Shown here piece after piece: positions 54,226 through 64,000 of a DNA stretch of 64,000 bases. The position numbers were made by a program, and so were the translations under genes. Source of the DNA: Chlorobiaceae bacterium (GTDB lineage: Bacteria; Bacteroidota; Chlorobiia; Chlorobiales; Chlorobiaceae). Each line of letters begins with the position of its first letter. The stretch's first letter is position 1. The stretch spans positions 62,001 to 126,000 of the forward strand of contig JAAXXY010000001.1 in assembly GCA_013334225.1 (NCBI GenBank), given 5' to 3'. The notes under the pieces were generated by a model that worked only from the letters and a program-made list of their open reading frames with translations, was not told where the DNA came from and ran no database searches.

Positions 54226-55031
54226 AGTTATCCGGGCCGGCTGAATTGAGCAAGTCGAAGTTGAAGCTTTTTGCCAGGCTGCATCAGAAAAAATTTCGGG
54301 ATGAGCAGGGTCTTTTTCTTGCCGAAGGCTTTCGTACCGTCAAAGAACTCTGTATGAACCTGCCGGACGCCGATATGCTGGTGGCTCTTCTTGTCAGGGA
54401 AGGAGAACTTGAAGCGTTGCGTTTCGCTCAGCGGTGGAAGGATAAACTGTTTACGGCAGGAGAGAAGGAGTGTTCTCTGCTTGCCGGGACGGCAACATCA
54501 CAGGGAGTATTCGGTGTTTTCAGAAAACGGAAACTTGAGTCCGACTTAGCGGAGACTGCAGGGAAACAGCATGAAACATCGTTCATCGTAGCATTGGACG
54601 ATGTCCAGGACCCCGGCAATGTCGGCACGATCATGCGCTCGGCAGTCTGGTTCGGCGCGGATGCAGTCATCTGCAGTTCGGGAACGGCTGATCCCTATAA
54701 CCCCAAAACCGTCCGTTCATGTGCGGGCAGTATCTATGCACTTCGTCATTACAGTGTGAACAACCTTGAAACGGAGATCCAGCGACTTTCCGGAAAAGGG
54801 TATACGATTGTGGCTTCCTCGCTGGATGGCCGGGATTTTCACGACTTCGCAGTGTGGCCTGAAAAACTGGTGCTGGTAATCGGCAATGAGGCCAACGGAA
54901 TCAGCCGCCCGGTTCAGGCACTTGCCAAGAGGCTGGTACGGATTCCCCATGCCGGAGAGAAGCCCAGGGTGGAATCGCTCAATGCGGCGGTTTCGGCAGG
55001 AATACTCATGGAAAGGATGTTCATGAGGTAG
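54222..55031 (+). CDS. TrmH-family (SpoU) RNA 2'-O-methyltransferase
   Basis: A 269-residue SPOUT methyltransferase: an N-terminal RNA-binding substrate domain, then DVQDPGNVGTIMRSA, LVIGNEANGIS and a final KPRVESLNAAVSAGILM, the trefoil-knot SAM site. It resembles rRNA enzymes of the RlmB/TsnR type, but the target base cannot be read. Translationally coupled to the upstream membrane protein. Confidence 0.92.
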   Translation: MKLSGPAELSKSKLKLFARLHQKKFRDEQGLFLAEGFRTVKELCMNLPDADMLVALLVREGELEALRFAQRWKDKLFTAGEKECSLLAGTATSQGVFGVFRKRKLESDLAETAGKQHETSFIVALDDVQDPGNVGTIMRSAVWFGADAVICSSGTADPYNPKTVRSCAGSIYALRHYSVNNLETEIQRLSGKGYTIVASSLDGRDFHDFAVWPEKLVLVIGNEANGISRPVQALAKRLVRIPHAGEKPRVESLNAAVSAGILMERMFMR

Positions 55032-55144
55032 GAGCGGGTTCCTTTGTCCTATCTATACACATCGAAAGCCATTGAAATTTCTGCTTTCTGTACTTTATGA
55101 TTATGGTTCGGTGTCATGACAATCTGCAATGAACACCTTCTGAT

Positions 55145-55780
55145 ATGATGAAAACCGCAGCCATTGCATTTGCGACCTTCTTCGCCACGATCGGGCCGCT
55201 TGATCTCGCAGCCCTTTTTGCAGCGCTGACCCCGTTTCATACCGCTGCGGAAAGAAGGGCGACAGCGATCAAGGGGACTATGCTGGCGGCAGTGATCCTG
55301 CTCTTCTTCGCATTTTTCGGCACGGCACTTCTCGATTACCTTGGCATTTCTCTGGCCTCCATGCGTATTGCTGGCGGTATTCTCCTGCTGCTTTTCGCGA
55401 TCAATATGGTGTTCGGTGACCAGGCAGGCGGGCAGCGCTCTTCTGAAGAGGAAAAAATCGAGGCCATGCAGAAAAAAGATATTTCGGTATTTCCACTTGC
55501 GATGCCGCTTATTGCCGGTCCTGCTTCGATGGGTGCGATGGTACTGCTGATGGCAGGAACAGGAGGCAATCTCCTGCAGCAGGCTGCAATAGTCGGGGCA
55601 TTGCTTGTCGTGCTGCTGCTCACTCTGCTCTTTCTGATGGTTGCTTCACAGGTTCAGAAACTGCTTGGCGTGACCGGACTTCACGTTATAAGCAGGACAG
55701 TCGGTATCATTCTCTGTGCCCTTGCGGTCCAGTTCATGATCGACGGACTGAGGGAAAGCCGTCTCTTTTTCTCCTCGTAA
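55145..55780 (+). CDS. MarC-family integral membrane protein
   Basis: A 211-residue protein with about six hydrophobic spans, opening [19 protein letters not shown] (the MarC family's GPxxxxPxF start), and with [19 protein letters not shown] in the middle. MarC proteins were once linked to antibiotic resistance but their function is unknown. It converges on the universal stress protein gene with an 8-base gap. Confidence 0.9.
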   Translation: MMKTAAIAFATFFATIGPLDLAALFAALTPFHTAAERRATAIKGTMLAAVILLFFAFFGTALLDYLGISLASMRIAGGILLLLFAINMVFGDQAGGQRSSEEEKIEAMQKKDISVFPLAMPLIAGPASMGAMVLLMAGTGGNLLQQAAIVGALLVVLLLTLLFLMVASQVQKLLGVTGLHVISRTVGIILCALAVQFMIDGLRESRLFFSS

Positions 55781-55787
55781 TGCAGGG

Positions 55788-56642
55788 CTATCTCCTTACA
55801 AGCAGAACCGGATAATCGATATCGCATACAAGGCTGTGAACGGTCTCAGTTGGAATGTTCATATGATCGCTGAGCACGAGCAGGCCCGATCCCGCCATTC
55901 GTATATACCTGGCCAGGATCTTGCTGTCGGTTACATCCGGAGGCAGGAAATGGAATTCGACACGAAGCATGTCTGACGGAATGAGACCTGAAACTTCTTT
56001 TTCAAGCATGTTCTCATCTCCATCGGCTTGCGGCAGCAGGAGGATATGCAAGGTATTGCCTTTGTGCACAAGGCTTTCGGCAATGCCGAGCGCAGTTTTC
56101 GAAGCCTTGGAGCCGTCGTAGAGAACGAGTACCGATTCCTGTTCCTGTCTGAAACCTGTCCGCATGAAAAGGATATGCTTGGCACTTTCCGAAAGGGCCC
56201 ATCTTGCGGTAGATCCAAGCCCTTTACGGCAGGAAGGTGACCGCCCGCTGCGCCCGAGGACAAGAAGGTCCGCTTCGACCGATGCAGCGGTAACTTCGGC
56301 AGGAACCATTCCCCGGCAGACCCTGAAGGTGTGGCGGACCATAAGCTGTCCGGCAATCCGTTCCAGAGCTTCTTCTGCTTCTCTTGCCTGCAGTTTCAGC
56401 GAGCGTTCGAGACGCGAAAGGTCTATCTTTTCAGGTTCGGGCGTATAAATCCGAATTTCATGCGTGAAAGGCAGTTCCGCCATTCGCAGGAGGTTGATGT
56501 CCTCGACAAAGATACCGGTAAGATCGGCATCAGTCATCCGGGCGAGTTCGGCTGCAGCCGACAGTGATGCCATACTTTGCGGTGAGCAGTCGAGGGCTAC
56601 CGCTATATGACGGATAAGGATATTTTTAAACTGTTCAGGCAT
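55788..56642 (-). CDS. Universal stress protein, two-domain
   Basis: A 284-residue protein: first domain starts HIAVALDCSPQSMASLSAA and carries the nucleotide-binding loop LVLGRSGRSP; a second, more diverged domain starts around residue 165 (ESVLVLYDGSKASKTAL) and ends DYPVLLVRR. Tandem USPs bind ATP or act in stress survival. It begins 37 bases after the Lon-like protease gene on the same strand, so they form a likely stress operon. Confidence 0.9.
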   Translation of the reverse strand: MPEQFKNILIRHIAVALDCSPQSMASLSAAAELARMTDADLTGIFVEDINLLRMAELPFTHEIRIYTPEPEKIDLSRLERSLKLQAREAEEALERIAGQLMVRHTFRVCRGMVPAEVTAASVEADLLVLGRSGRSPSCRKGLGSTARWALSESAKHILFMRTGFRQEQESVLVLYDGSKASKTALGIAESLVHKGNTLHILLLPQADGDENMLEKEVSGLIPSDMLRVEFHFLPPDVTDSKILARYIRMAGSGLLVLSDHMNIPTETVHSLVCDIDYPVLLVRR

Positions 56643-56679
56643 AGAGTTACTCCTTGTTATTTACAGCCGATGCCTGGAA

Positions 56680-59103
56680 TCATTCCTCTTCATCCTCAGA
56701 ATCTGCATTGAATTTCCTGAGCTTTTCCGCCATTTCCCTGAGCCTGGCCACCGCCATGCCGTTGATGGTATTTTCAGGGTACCGGCCCTGCTCATCCGGT
56801 TCTCCCGCCGGAATACCGGTCAGGATTTCAATGCCCTCATCGACGTGTTTGATGGGATAAATGGAGAACAGGCCGTTTTTTACCGCTTCAACGACATCAT
56901 GCCGGAGCATGAGGTGATCGATATTGGAGGCCGGTATCAGTACGCCATGTCTGCCGTTCAATCCCCTCGCCTTGCAGAGATCGAAAAACCCTTCGATCTT
57001 TTCGTTGACGCCTCCGATTGCCTGTACCTGGCCATGCTGGTTCACCGAACCGGTAACAGCGAAGCATTGCTTGATCGGTGCGCCTGAAATCGCCGACAAC
57101 AGAACGTAAAGTTCGGTGCTTGATGCACTGTCGCCTTCGACACCACCGTATGATTGTTCGAAGACAAGGGATGCGGAGAGTGATAGAGGCTGATCGACAG
57201 CGAATCGTGCGCCGAGAAAACCGGAGAGGATCATCACTCCTTTAGAATGGATCGGCCCGCCCATCTCGACCTCCCGTTCGATATCGATCACTTCTCCTTT
57301 TCCGATCCGGACCCGTGCCGTTATTTTTTCAGGCTGTCCGAAACTCTGTTCTCCCATCGAGTAGACGGCAAGGCCATTGATCTGTCCCGTTGTTTCGGAA
57401 TCGGTATCGATGAGAATGACGTTTTTCAGGGTCGATTCCCTGATTTTTTCCTGGATCCTCGATGAACGGAGCATTTTTGCATCGATGGCACGCTGGATGT
57501 CCTCAGCTTCGACGATATCACGTTTTGCGGATGCGGCATAGTAATCTGCCTCGTGGACCAGGTCATAAATGCTCTGCAGATGGGCGGTAAGCTTTGTCGC
57601 ATCCTGGGCGAGGCGGCTTCCATGTTCGACAACCCTCGCGACCGCACCCTTCGAGAAATGACGCAGAGCGTCCTTTCGAACCATTGAAGCTATGATGCCC
57701 GCATAGGCAAACCTGCCGTCTTTGTCAGCCTGTATTTCATTCTCAAAATCCGCAGCAACTTTGAAGAGTTCGGCGAAATCAGGGTCATGGAAATTGAGCA
57801 GGTAGTAGAGAGAGCGTTCTCCAAGCAGGATCACCTTGATGTCGAGCGGTATCGGTTCCGGTTCAAGCGAGACCGTGCTGATGAGACTGTAAAGTTGTCC
57901 GAGTGATTCGATCCTGATCTGGCGCATGCGGAGGGCTTTCTTGAGCGCCTCGTAAGCGAATGGTTCGAGAAGGAGCCTTCTCGCGTCGATAAGCAGATAG
58001 CCGCCGTTTGCCCTGTGCAACGCTCCGGATTTGATGAGGGTAAAATCGGTGACAAGCGTACCCATCTGTGAGGTATGTTCGATATCGCCGATCAGGTTCT
58101 GGCAAGCCGGTTTGTCTTCATAGATGACCGGTGCACCCACGGTTTTGCTGTTGTCGACCACGACATTGACCCGATACCTGTTGAACGAGGGACTTTTAAG
58201 GCTTAAACGCCCCTGTGGCAGTCCAAGGAAATACTCTCTTGCATCGGTTTCTTTTTCAAGGAACTGGTCAAAATTTTCTATCAGGTCGTTTTCAAGGGTT
58301 TTCAGGTAATCCACCACCTCTTCGAGTGACTGGTAATTACTGATGATTTCTGCTATCAGCGGTTTTACAGAGTAACTCGCAATATTGCGATTCAGCTCCT
58401 TGATCCTGTCCTGGGTTTCCCGCTGCCATTTCGGTATCTGGCCCATGATGGACTGCAGCGCAGTTTTCAGGTTCTCGATCTCCCTTTCTATGGTATCCTG
58501 TTCTTCCTTGCTGAGCAGCATGAATTCCTCCGACTTGAGGACCTCGCTTTTTTTTACAGGAGCGAAAGCAAATCCGGCAGGTGTTCTGATGAGTGCAATA
58601 TTTTTTTCGGTTGCTTTCTGTTCGAGTTCACCGATCGCTTCCGCCTGCTGTTCCTGAAATTTTTCGCGGATATTTTTTTCCTGTGCCTGATATTCTTCGC
58701 TGCTGAATGCTGCAGGAATCACTGTAAAAAGAGCCTCGACAAGATGTTCGACATCACGGGAAAACGGGAGCGCTTTTCCGGCTGGAAGTTTCAGTGCTTT
58801 GGGGTGCCGTGGTTTTTCAAAATTGTTGACATAACACCAATCCGATGGTACACTCGAACCCGGAGCGATACCGTTAAGGAAACTGGTGATGGCTGTCTGT
58901 TTCCCTGTGCCGTTGGGGCCGAGGGCGAACAGGTTGAAACCGTCATGCCTGATACCCATACTGAATGTAATGGCATCGAGTGCTCTCTGCTGGCCGGTCG
59001 TTTTTACTTCGCCGTCAAATTCGGCGGTCGTTGAGAAGCCGAACTCTTCAGGGTTGCATGTTCTGTAGAGCTTTTCAAGTGGAAGTTTAGCGGGAAGTAA
59101 CAT
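56680..59103 (-). CDS. Lon-like ATP-dependent protease (LonB/LonC-type, AAA_32 domain)
   Basis: An 807-residue protein. The N-terminal AAA part has Walker [10 protein letters not shown] near residue 63; the middle is long and coiled-coil-rich (150-300); a lid region holds [12 protein letters not shown]; the C-terminal Lon protease domain has the serine in [10 protein letters not shown] and the lysine in [10 protein letters not shown]. It belongs to the archaeal/bacterial group with an inserted coiled coil and no classical Lon N-domain. Pairs with the universal stress protein downstream. Confidence 0.9.
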   Translation of the reverse strand: MLLPAKLPLEKLYRTCNPEEFGFSTTAEFDGEVKTTGQQRALDAITFSMGIRHDGFNLFALGPNGTGKQTAITSFLNGIAPGSSVPSDWCYVNNFEKPRHPKALKLPAGKALPFSRDVEHLVEALFTVIPAAFSSEEYQAQEKNIREKFQEQQAEAIGELEQKATEKNIALIRTPAGFAFAPVKKSEVLKSEEFMLLSKEEQDTIEREIENLKTALQSIMGQIPKWQRETQDRIKELNRNIASYSVKPLIAEIISNYQSLEEVVDYLKTLENDLIENFDQFLEKETDAREYFLGLPQGRLSLKSPSFNRYRVNVVVDNSKTVGAPVIYEDKPACQNLIGDIEHTSQMGTLVTDFTLIKSGALHRANGGYLLIDARRLLLEPFAYEALKKALRMRQIRIESLGQLYSLISTVSLEPEPIPLDIKVILLGERSLYYLLNFHDPDFAELFKVAADFENEIQADKDGRFAYAGIIASMVRKDALRHFSKGAVARVVEHGSRLAQDATKLTAHLQSIYDLVHEADYYAASAKRDIVEAEDIQRAIDAKMLRSSRIQEKIRESTLKNVILIDTDSETTGQINGLAVYSMGEQSFGQPEKITARVRIGKGEVIDIEREVEMGGPIHSKGVMILSGFLGARFAVDQPLSLSASLVFEQSYGGVEGDSASSTELYVLLSAISGAPIKQCFAVTGSVNQHGQVQAIGGVNEKIEGFFDLCKARGLNGRHGVLIPASNIDHLMLRHDVVEAVKNGLFSIYPIKHVDEGIEILTGIPAGEPDEQGRYPENTINGMAVARLREMAEKLRKFNADSEDEEE

Positions 59104-59333
59104 GAACGATTGCTCCTTTTGGTAATATTGTTCCTTCAGGCTGCAATTGTCTTTTCTGCCTTGTGATCTTCCCTCACGGGTGTTCGGCCGGACAATAACT
59201 CTATCAATTATTGCCCGACTTAAAAAGATTTTACGTTACAGGCAGCGATTCAGAAAAATAACGTTAAAAACCTGATACAAATTCCTTTGCGGAAAGGAGA
59301 GTTCAATATTTTTTATCGGGGCTGAACGGGAAT

Positions 59334-60089
59334 TCATGCATTTTCGCCATCAACATTGATCGTCGGGTGGAGACGCACAGGTTCAGATGATTTCCTTCGA
59401 ATCCGGATGTTCAGCATCTCGACACAAACAGAAAATGCCATGGCGAAATAGATATATCCTTTCGGAAATTCGAACCCGGCTCCTTCCGCAATCAGCGTAA
59501 CACCGACAAGGATCAGGAAACTCAGTGCGAGCATCTTGATGGTGGGGTGCCTCTCGACAAAATCGTTGATTGACCTGGAAGCAAGCATCATGATGGCGAT
59601 GGATATCATGATGGCGATGATCATCACTGCGACATCTTTTGCAAGACCTACTGCAGTGATGACGGAATCAAGGGAGAAGACAATGTCGATGACCGCGATC
59701 TGTATCATGGTGAATGCAAAGCTGCCTTTTCCGCTGCTTTTTTTCGCTTCTTCTGAGCCTTCGAGGCTCTGGTGGATTTCATGGGTGCTTTTTGCCAGCA
59801 GGAAAAGTCCGCCTCCGATCAGGATCAGGTCACGGCCCGAGATAACTTCCTCGAAAACCGTGAAGAGTCCGGCTTTGAGCCCCATCACCCAGGTTATCGA
59901 CAGCAGCAGGGCAATTCGTGTCAGCATGGCGAGTCCAAGGCCAAGTATCCGGCCTTTGCCGCGCTGGTTTTGCGGAAGCCTGCCCACGATGATCGAGATG
60001 AAGATAATATTGTCGATGCCGAGAACAATTTCAAGAGCAGTCAGTGTCAGAAGGGCAATCCAGGCTTCAGGTTGCAAGATCCATTCCAT
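59334..60089 (-). CDS. TerC-family integral membrane protein
   Basis: A 251-residue multi-span protein: LEIVLGIDNIIFISIIVGRLP near the start and VIDIVFSLDSVITAVGLA in the middle, each with the Asp-containing motif of TerC proteins, which are linked to manganese/metal efflux and tellurium resistance. The last ~40 residues are cytoplasmic. A 230-base gap lies upstream with no gene seen. Confidence 0.93.
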   Translation of the reverse strand: MEWILQPEAWIALLTLTALEIVLGIDNIIFISIIVGRLPQNQRGKGRILGLGLAMLTRIALLLSITWVMGLKAGLFTVFEEVISGRDLILIGGGLFLLAKSTHEIHQSLEGSEEAKKSSGKGSFAFTMIQIAVIDIVFSLDSVITAVGLAKDVAVMIIAIMISIAIMMLASRSINDFVERHPTIKMLALSFLILVGVTLIAEGAGFEFPKGYIYFAMAFSVCVEMLNIRIRRKSSEPVRLHPTINVDGENA

Positions 60090-60142
60090 GTTGATGGTAA
60101 TTCTGTTGATATATCAGCTATTTTTTGTGCAATTTAACCAAC

Positions 60143-61579
60143 ATGATGGGTTTTTCAACTTTAGCGGGAGCAAAAAGATCATCCACGGATATGGATCTGC
60201 AGAACATGCATGAAACGCTGCAGACACTGCGGCAAACATTCAGGGCAGGCGGAACAGCGGGCATTGAATGGCGCCGTTCACAGCTTCTTGCACTTGGCAA
60301 ATTTCTCCATGAACAGGAACGGGAGATAGCAGATGCGGTATTCAGGGATTTCGGCAAATCTTCTGCAGAGACGTTTCTGACGGAATCCGGTTTTATCGAT
60401 GGCGAGATCCGCTACGCTCTCGGGCGTCTTAAAAAATGGATGAAGCCGGAGAGGGTTCCCATACCGTTGTATTACTATTTCGGCAAGGCCGAGGTGCAGC
60501 GAGAACCATTCGGGGTCGTCCTGATTATCGGTGCATGGAACTATCCCCTGAACATCTGTCTTGCTCCCCTGGTCAGTGCCATTGCTGCCGGGAATTGTGC
60601 CGTAGTGAAACCTTCGGAACATGCCCCATGTACCTCGAACATTATTGCCGAGGGGTTGTCCCGCTACCTTGACAGCAGTGCTTTTGCTGCTTTTCAGGGT
60701 GGCGTGGAAGAAACAAAAGCTTTGCTGCAGGAACGTTTCGACTTTATCTGCTATACAGGAAGCCGTCAGACAGGAAAGGAAATCATGCTGGCAGCTTCGA
60801 GAACTCTCACTCCCGTACTGCTTGAACTGGGAGGGAAATGCCCCTGTATCGTCGAGCATGACGCGAACCTCAGGATTGCGGCAAGGCGTATTGTCTGGGC
60901 AAAGTTTCTCAATGCCGGTCAAACCTGTATTGCGCCTGATTATGTGCTTGTTCACAGAGATGCGGAGAAAGAACTCATCCGGCTCATGAAGGAAGAACTT
61001 GCAAGGTTTTATGGAAACGATCCGAAAGCAAGTCCCGACTATCCGCGCATTATCAATGAAAGGCTTTTTGATCGTCTTGCTGAACTGATCAGGGACGGCA
61101 TTCCTGAAGCCGGAGGCGATATCGACAGGGAAGGACGCTATATTGCGCCTGCAATTCTCAGCGGAGTCTCAATCGATGCTCCGCTCATGCAGGAAGAGAT
61201 ATTCGGCCCCCTTCTTCCGGTACTCGTTTATAACTCTCTCGATGAAGCCATATCCATCACACGGAAAAACCCTGATCCCCTTGCCTTGTATCTGTTTACA
61301 TCAAATTCCTCATCCCGTGGAAAGGTCCTGTCGGCGACCCGTTCCGGAGGTTTTTGCAGCAATGACCTGCTGTTTCAGTCAGCTATACACGATCTGCCGT
61401 TCGGAGGAGTCGGGATGAGCGGTTTCGGCAGGTACCATGGAAAAGCCGGATATGAAGCGTTTTCATATGAGAGAAGTGTGCTTTACCGATCGCTTTACCC
61501 TGACCCTCGCCTGCGTTATCCGCCCTACGGCAGAAATAAATTCAGCTTGCTCAGGCGAATAGTCACATTGTTTGGATGA
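60143..61579 (+). CDS. Aldehyde dehydrogenase (ALDH3-type)
   Basis: NAD(P)-dependent aldehyde dehydrogenase, about 478 residues. Motifs: [16 protein letters not shown], the catalytic glutamate in [11 protein letters not shown], catalytic cysteine in [12 protein letters not shown], and [13 protein letters not shown]. No membrane anchor, but a hydrophobic/basic end ([15 protein letters not shown]) may peripherally tether it, as in fatty aldehyde dehydrogenases. ATG 60143 is used; an upstream TTG (60125) and ATG 60188 (MDLQNMH) are alternatives. The next gene may overlap its stop. Confidence 0.93.
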   Translation: MMGFSTLAGAKRSSTDMDLQNMHETLQTLRQTFRAGGTAGIEWRRSQLLALGKFLHEQEREIADAVFRDFGKSSAETFLTESGFIDGEIRYALGRLKKWMKPERVPIPLYYYFGKAEVQREPFGVVLIIGAWNYPLNICLAPLVSAIAAGNCAVVKPSEHAPCTSNIIAEGLSRYLDSSAFAAFQGGVEETKALLQERFDFICYTGSRQTGKEIMLAASRTLTPVLLELGGKCPCIVEHDANLRIAARRIVWAKFLNAGQTCIAPDYVLVHRDAEKELIRLMKEELARFYGNDPKASPDYPRIINERLFDRLAELIRDGIPEAGGDIDREGRYIAPAILSGVSIDAPLMQEEIFGPLLPVLVYNSLDEAISITRKNPDPLALYLFTSNSSSRGKVLSATRSGGFCSNDLLFQSAIHDLPFGGVGMSGFGRYHGKAGYEAFSYERSVLYRSLYPDPRLRYPPYGRNKFSLLRRIVTLFG

Positions 61580-61629
61580 TCCTAATTCCAGCTGTTATTC
61601 AGGTATCGGGAACCATTTATTTGAACGTC

Positions 61630-62391
61630 ATGAAAAAAACAGGTCTTGGCCTCGGAGGAGGAGCGGTGCTCGGTGCGGCTCATGTGGGCGTGCTCAGGGC
61701 TATTGATGAATTGTCCGTACCTGTTTCCATGGTTAGCGGTACAAGTATCGGTTCATTCATTGCGGCTCTCTATGCATTCGGTAAAACCTGGCAGGAGATC
61801 AGGGATATCACCTTCAGTCTTGACTGGCTGGATATGTCAGGTCTCGTGCTTTCCCAGTACGGTCTTCTTTCGAACAGGAAATTCGGAGGGATTGTCACCG
61901 AACTGCTTGGCGATAAAAAAATCGAAGAAGCACTGATGCCGCTTTCCATGATTGCCACCGATATCGGAACCGGCCGGAAAGTTGTGTTCAGAAAAGGGGA
62001 TGTTGCCGATGCCGTCATGGCGAGCAGCTGCATTCCCGGTATTTTCAAGCCGGTCCAATATTCGGATGCACTGCTTGTCGACGGTGTCCTGGTGGAAAAT
62101 GTACCGGTTTCTCCCCTTTTTGAAGAGGGGGCTGAATCGGTCATCTGTGTCGATCTTCTTGCCTGTCACTCTTTCAATAAACCTGAAAATATTATCGGAG
62201 TATTGCTGAATGCGTTTTACAGCGCGGTGACCAACACAACGTTAATACAGACAGAACGGGCTGATTTACGCATATGCCCGGATCTCTCTTTTTTCAATCT
62301 TGTCGATACCCGCAGGGTTCCGGAGATAATGGAGGCAGGGTATCATTCGGCGCTTGCGGCGCTGAAAAACTGGATTGATATCGGAGAATGA
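61630..62391 (+). CDS. Patatin-like phospholipase (RssA-type)
   Basis: Lipid acyl hydrolase: oxyanion loop [18 protein letters not shown], nucleophile GTSIGSF, and the Asp of the dyad in [12 protein letters not shown]. The ATG at 61630 (MKKTGLG) is where family resemblance starts; an upstream ATG at 61576 overlaps the aldehyde dehydrogenase stop (ATGA) and would add 18 residues. Length 253. Together with the ALDH gene it may process membrane lipid aldehydes; this is a guess from adjacency. Confidence 0.9.
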   Translation: MKKTGLGLGGGAVLGAAHVGVLRAIDELSVPVSMVSGTSIGSFIAALYAFGKTWQEIRDITFSLDWLDMSGLVLSQYGLLSNRKFGGIVTELLGDKKIEEALMPLSMIATDIGTGRKVVFRKGDVADAVMASSCIPGIFKPVQYSDALLVDGVLVENVPVSPLFEEGAESVICVDLLACHSFNKPENIIGVLLNAFYSAVTNTTLIQTERADLRICPDLSFFNLVDTRRVPEIMEAGYHSALAALKNWIDIGE

Positions 62392-62673
62392 TCCGGTAAG
62401 TTTGGTTTTCTCTGCATGTTTTTTCGGAAGAACACGTCTAAAATGATGTAATACGATTCATTTTTCCGTGGCCATATTTCCTGAAAGACAAGATATACCG
62501 GTCGTCCGAATCCGAACTTCATGTACAAGAGGTAATTGTGTGTCTTTTTGTTTCATTATCTGTTATACCTGTCTTTTCCTCGGGTTACTCGATCAGGAAA
62601 TGCCGGTATACGTCCATTATTGCTTCAACAATTAAAAGTATCAATTGTATATGGCAGCTATGTTCCTTTCCCT

Positions 62674-62770
62674 GTCATTCTGAGTCTGGTGCACCCGGGC
62701 GAAGAATCCATAACTTATTTTTCTGTAGAAAGATGGATTCTTCATTTCGCTGCGCTTAATTCAGAATGAC
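62674..62770. repeat. Dispersed palindromic repeat, 62.7 kb copy
   Basis: GTCATTCTGA (62674-62683) pairs with TCAGAATGAC (62761-62770), and inside it GAAGAATCCAT (62701-62711) pairs with ATGGATTCTTC (62733-62743). The TCATTCTG and GAATCCAT cores are those of copy B at 23434-23661, but the TTGCTCCGG outer ends are missing. No other feature was seen in the 62392-62840 gap. Confidence 0.6.
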
Positions 62771-62840
62771 CGTTCATTTTATTATGTCTCTTTGGTGCCT
62801 GTTGTTTCAGGAGTATTAAACCTTAAAATGGAGCCATGTC

Positions 62841-63308
62841 ATGCCAATCCGCAAATTGAGAGAATTTCTTGACAGCCATGGAGTGAAATATTTTGTGGTC
62901 AGTCACTCGCGCGCCTATACAGCTCTGGAAATAGCCGCTGTTTCTCATGTTCCCGGAAAGGAACTGGCCAAAACGGTGATGGTGATCATTGACGGTAAAA
63001 TGGCTATGGTTGTCCTGCCGGCATCCCGTCAGCTAGACTTCGACCTGTTGCGCCAGGCGACCGGTGCCCGTGATGTTGAACTTGCAAGCGAGCGTGAATT
63101 TGCAGATCTCTTTCCTGATTGCGAGATAGGCGCAATGCCTCCTTTCGGAAATCTCTATGGCATGGACGTGTATGTTTCGGAAGAGCTGGAAGATGATGAA
63201 GAAATTTCTTTCAATGCCGGTGCTCTCACGGAGCTTATGCGCCTTCCCTATAACCAGTTCAGGAAGCTGGTGCATCCCAGAGTGGCAAAACTGTCCCGCA
63301 AGTTTTGA
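62841..63308 (+). CDS. YbaK/ProX-type aminoacyl-tRNA deacylase
   Basis: A 155-residue protein with the YbaK/EbsC fold: LDSHGVKYFVVSHSRAYTA at the start, GKELAKTVMVIIDG with the catalytic-site lysine, and a final SFNAGALTELMRLPYNQFRKLV. Such proteins hydrolyse misacylated tRNAs (often Cys- or Ala-tRNA-Pro). It lacks a fused synthetase and stands alone. Confidence 0.88.
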   Translation: MPIRKLREFLDSHGVKYFVVSHSRAYTALEIAAVSHVPGKELAKTVMVIIDGKMAMVVLPASRQLDFDLLRQATGARDVELASEREFADLFPDCEIGAMPPFGNLYGMDVYVSEELEDDEEISFNAGALTELMRLPYNQFRKLVHPRVAKLSRKF

Positions 63309-63428
63309 AATGATGGTCCGGGCACAATGGATTTGTCCATGGAAATGTTACCTTAGCTTCATCATTGCCCGTTCTGCCGTGAGGCGTTTATGGCATTGTT
63401 TGCATGATAACAGATTTGTCTGTCTTTT

Positions 63429-64000
63429 ATGAAGATTGCCTTGTACGCGGGTACTTATGTCAAAGACAAGGACGGCGCGGTAAAATCCATCTATCAGCTT
63501 GTTTCTTCATTCAGGAAAAACGGCCATACCGTTGTTGTATGGTCACCTGATATTTCGGCCCAGGGTAACCAAAACGGAATAACGGTACACAAAATGCCTT
63601 CCGTGCCACTTCCGGTTTATCCTGATTATAAACTTGGGTTTTTCAACAAGGAAACAAGAAAACAGCTTGACGTTTTTGCTCCCGATATCGTTCATATTTC
63701 GACACCCGATATCATAGGCAGGAGATTTCTGCTTTACGCGAAAGCGAATTCCATTCCTGTCGCATCCGCCTTCCATACTGATTTTCCTTCCTATCTGCAT
63801 TACTATCGGCTCGGTTTTACTGAAAAAATGGTATGGAAATATCTGGTTTGGTTCTACAACACCTGTGACATCGTTCTGGCACCCAGTCATAGCGTATTGC
63901 GCAAACTTGAAGCCAAAAAGATCAGAAATGTCGAAATCTGGTCACGGGGAATAGACCGGGAACTGTTCGATCCTCTGCGCCGGTCGGAGAAACTTCGCGG
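63429..64000 (+). CDS. Glycosyltransferase family 4 protein, 3' end outside window
   Basis: The visible 190 residues start with KIALYAGTYVKDKDGAVKSI, then YPDYKLGFF, PDIVHISTPDIIGRR and FHTDFPSYLHYYRL, the N-terminal GT-B domain of group 4 glycosyltransferases, related to diacylglycerol glucosyltransferases and mannosyltransferases. The donor-binding C-terminal domain is cut off by the window. A transfer to lipid, perhaps a chlorosome glycolipid, is speculative. Confidence 0.85.
   Translation, partial: MKIALYAGTYVKDKDGAVKSIYQLVSSFRKNGHTVVVWSPDISAQGNQNGITVHKMPSVPLPVYPDYKLGFFNKETRKQLDVFAPDIVHISTPDIIGRRFLLYAKANSIPVASAFHTDFPSYLHYYRLGFTEKMVWKYLVWFYNTCDIVLAPSHSVLRKLEAKKIRNVEIWSRGIDRELFDPLRRSEKLR

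Overview
The window is a stretch of a green sulfur bacterium (Chlorobiaceae, most like Chlorobium or Prosthecochloris; the genus is an inference from memory of the protein families, not from a search). The strongest marker is a full-length bchU, the C-20 methyltransferase of bacteriochlorophyll c/e synthesis, at 23.7-24.7 kb. Supporting signs are ArsA-type ATPases with a C-terminal HSP20-like domain, a cytoplasmic sulfhydrogenase-type [NiFe] hydrogenase, a 65-residue S21 protein and a general scarcity of strong Shine-Dalgarno sequences.

Layout. 0-20 kb is mostly core genome: the end of an arsA-like gene, folK/folB, a YopX-like small gene, nadC, tig, an M16 peptidase, an SDR gene, recA-dusB-asd, the coupled trio alr-comEA-like-actin-like gene, a cystathionine beta-synthase-like gene that has lost its PLP lysine, rpsU, aroA, an alpha/beta hydrolase, a YtxH protein and an HD hydrolase. 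20-30 kb holds an RRM protein with a long leader, a B12-type radical SAM gene, lptB flanked by two copies of a palindromic repeat, and a reverse-strand block radical SAM B - 40-residue membrane peptide - arsA - radical SAM A - bchU, in which the two radical SAM genes are close duplicates. 30-33.4 kb holds a gamma-carbonic-anhydrase-like gene, a protoporphyrinogen-oxidase-like gene, an MscS channel and a SlyD-type isomerase.

33.6-47.9 kb is an accessory island: a 1,950-residue DUF4011-type helicase/nuclease of the kind found in defence islands, an AT-rich segment with one orphan gene and a two-gene HEPN operon, remnants of a REP-associated transposase and an IS3-family element, hipBA with its operator, a Phd antitoxin fused by deletion to the tail of its toxin, a TacAT-type pair, a short-chain dehydrogenase, and a winged-helix/GHKL-ATPase/DUF4325 protein preceded by 22-bp iterons.

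48-64 kb returns to ordinary genes: a four-gene hydrogenase operon, a U32 peptidase-like gene, a membrane protein coupled to a TrmH-type methyltransferase, marC, a Lon-like protease with a universal stress protein, terC, aldehyde dehydrogenase, a patatin phospholipase, a YbaK-type deacylase and the start of a glycosyltransferase gene.

No rRNA, tRNA or CRISPR array was seen. All family assignments come from motif reading and memory; no database search was run.
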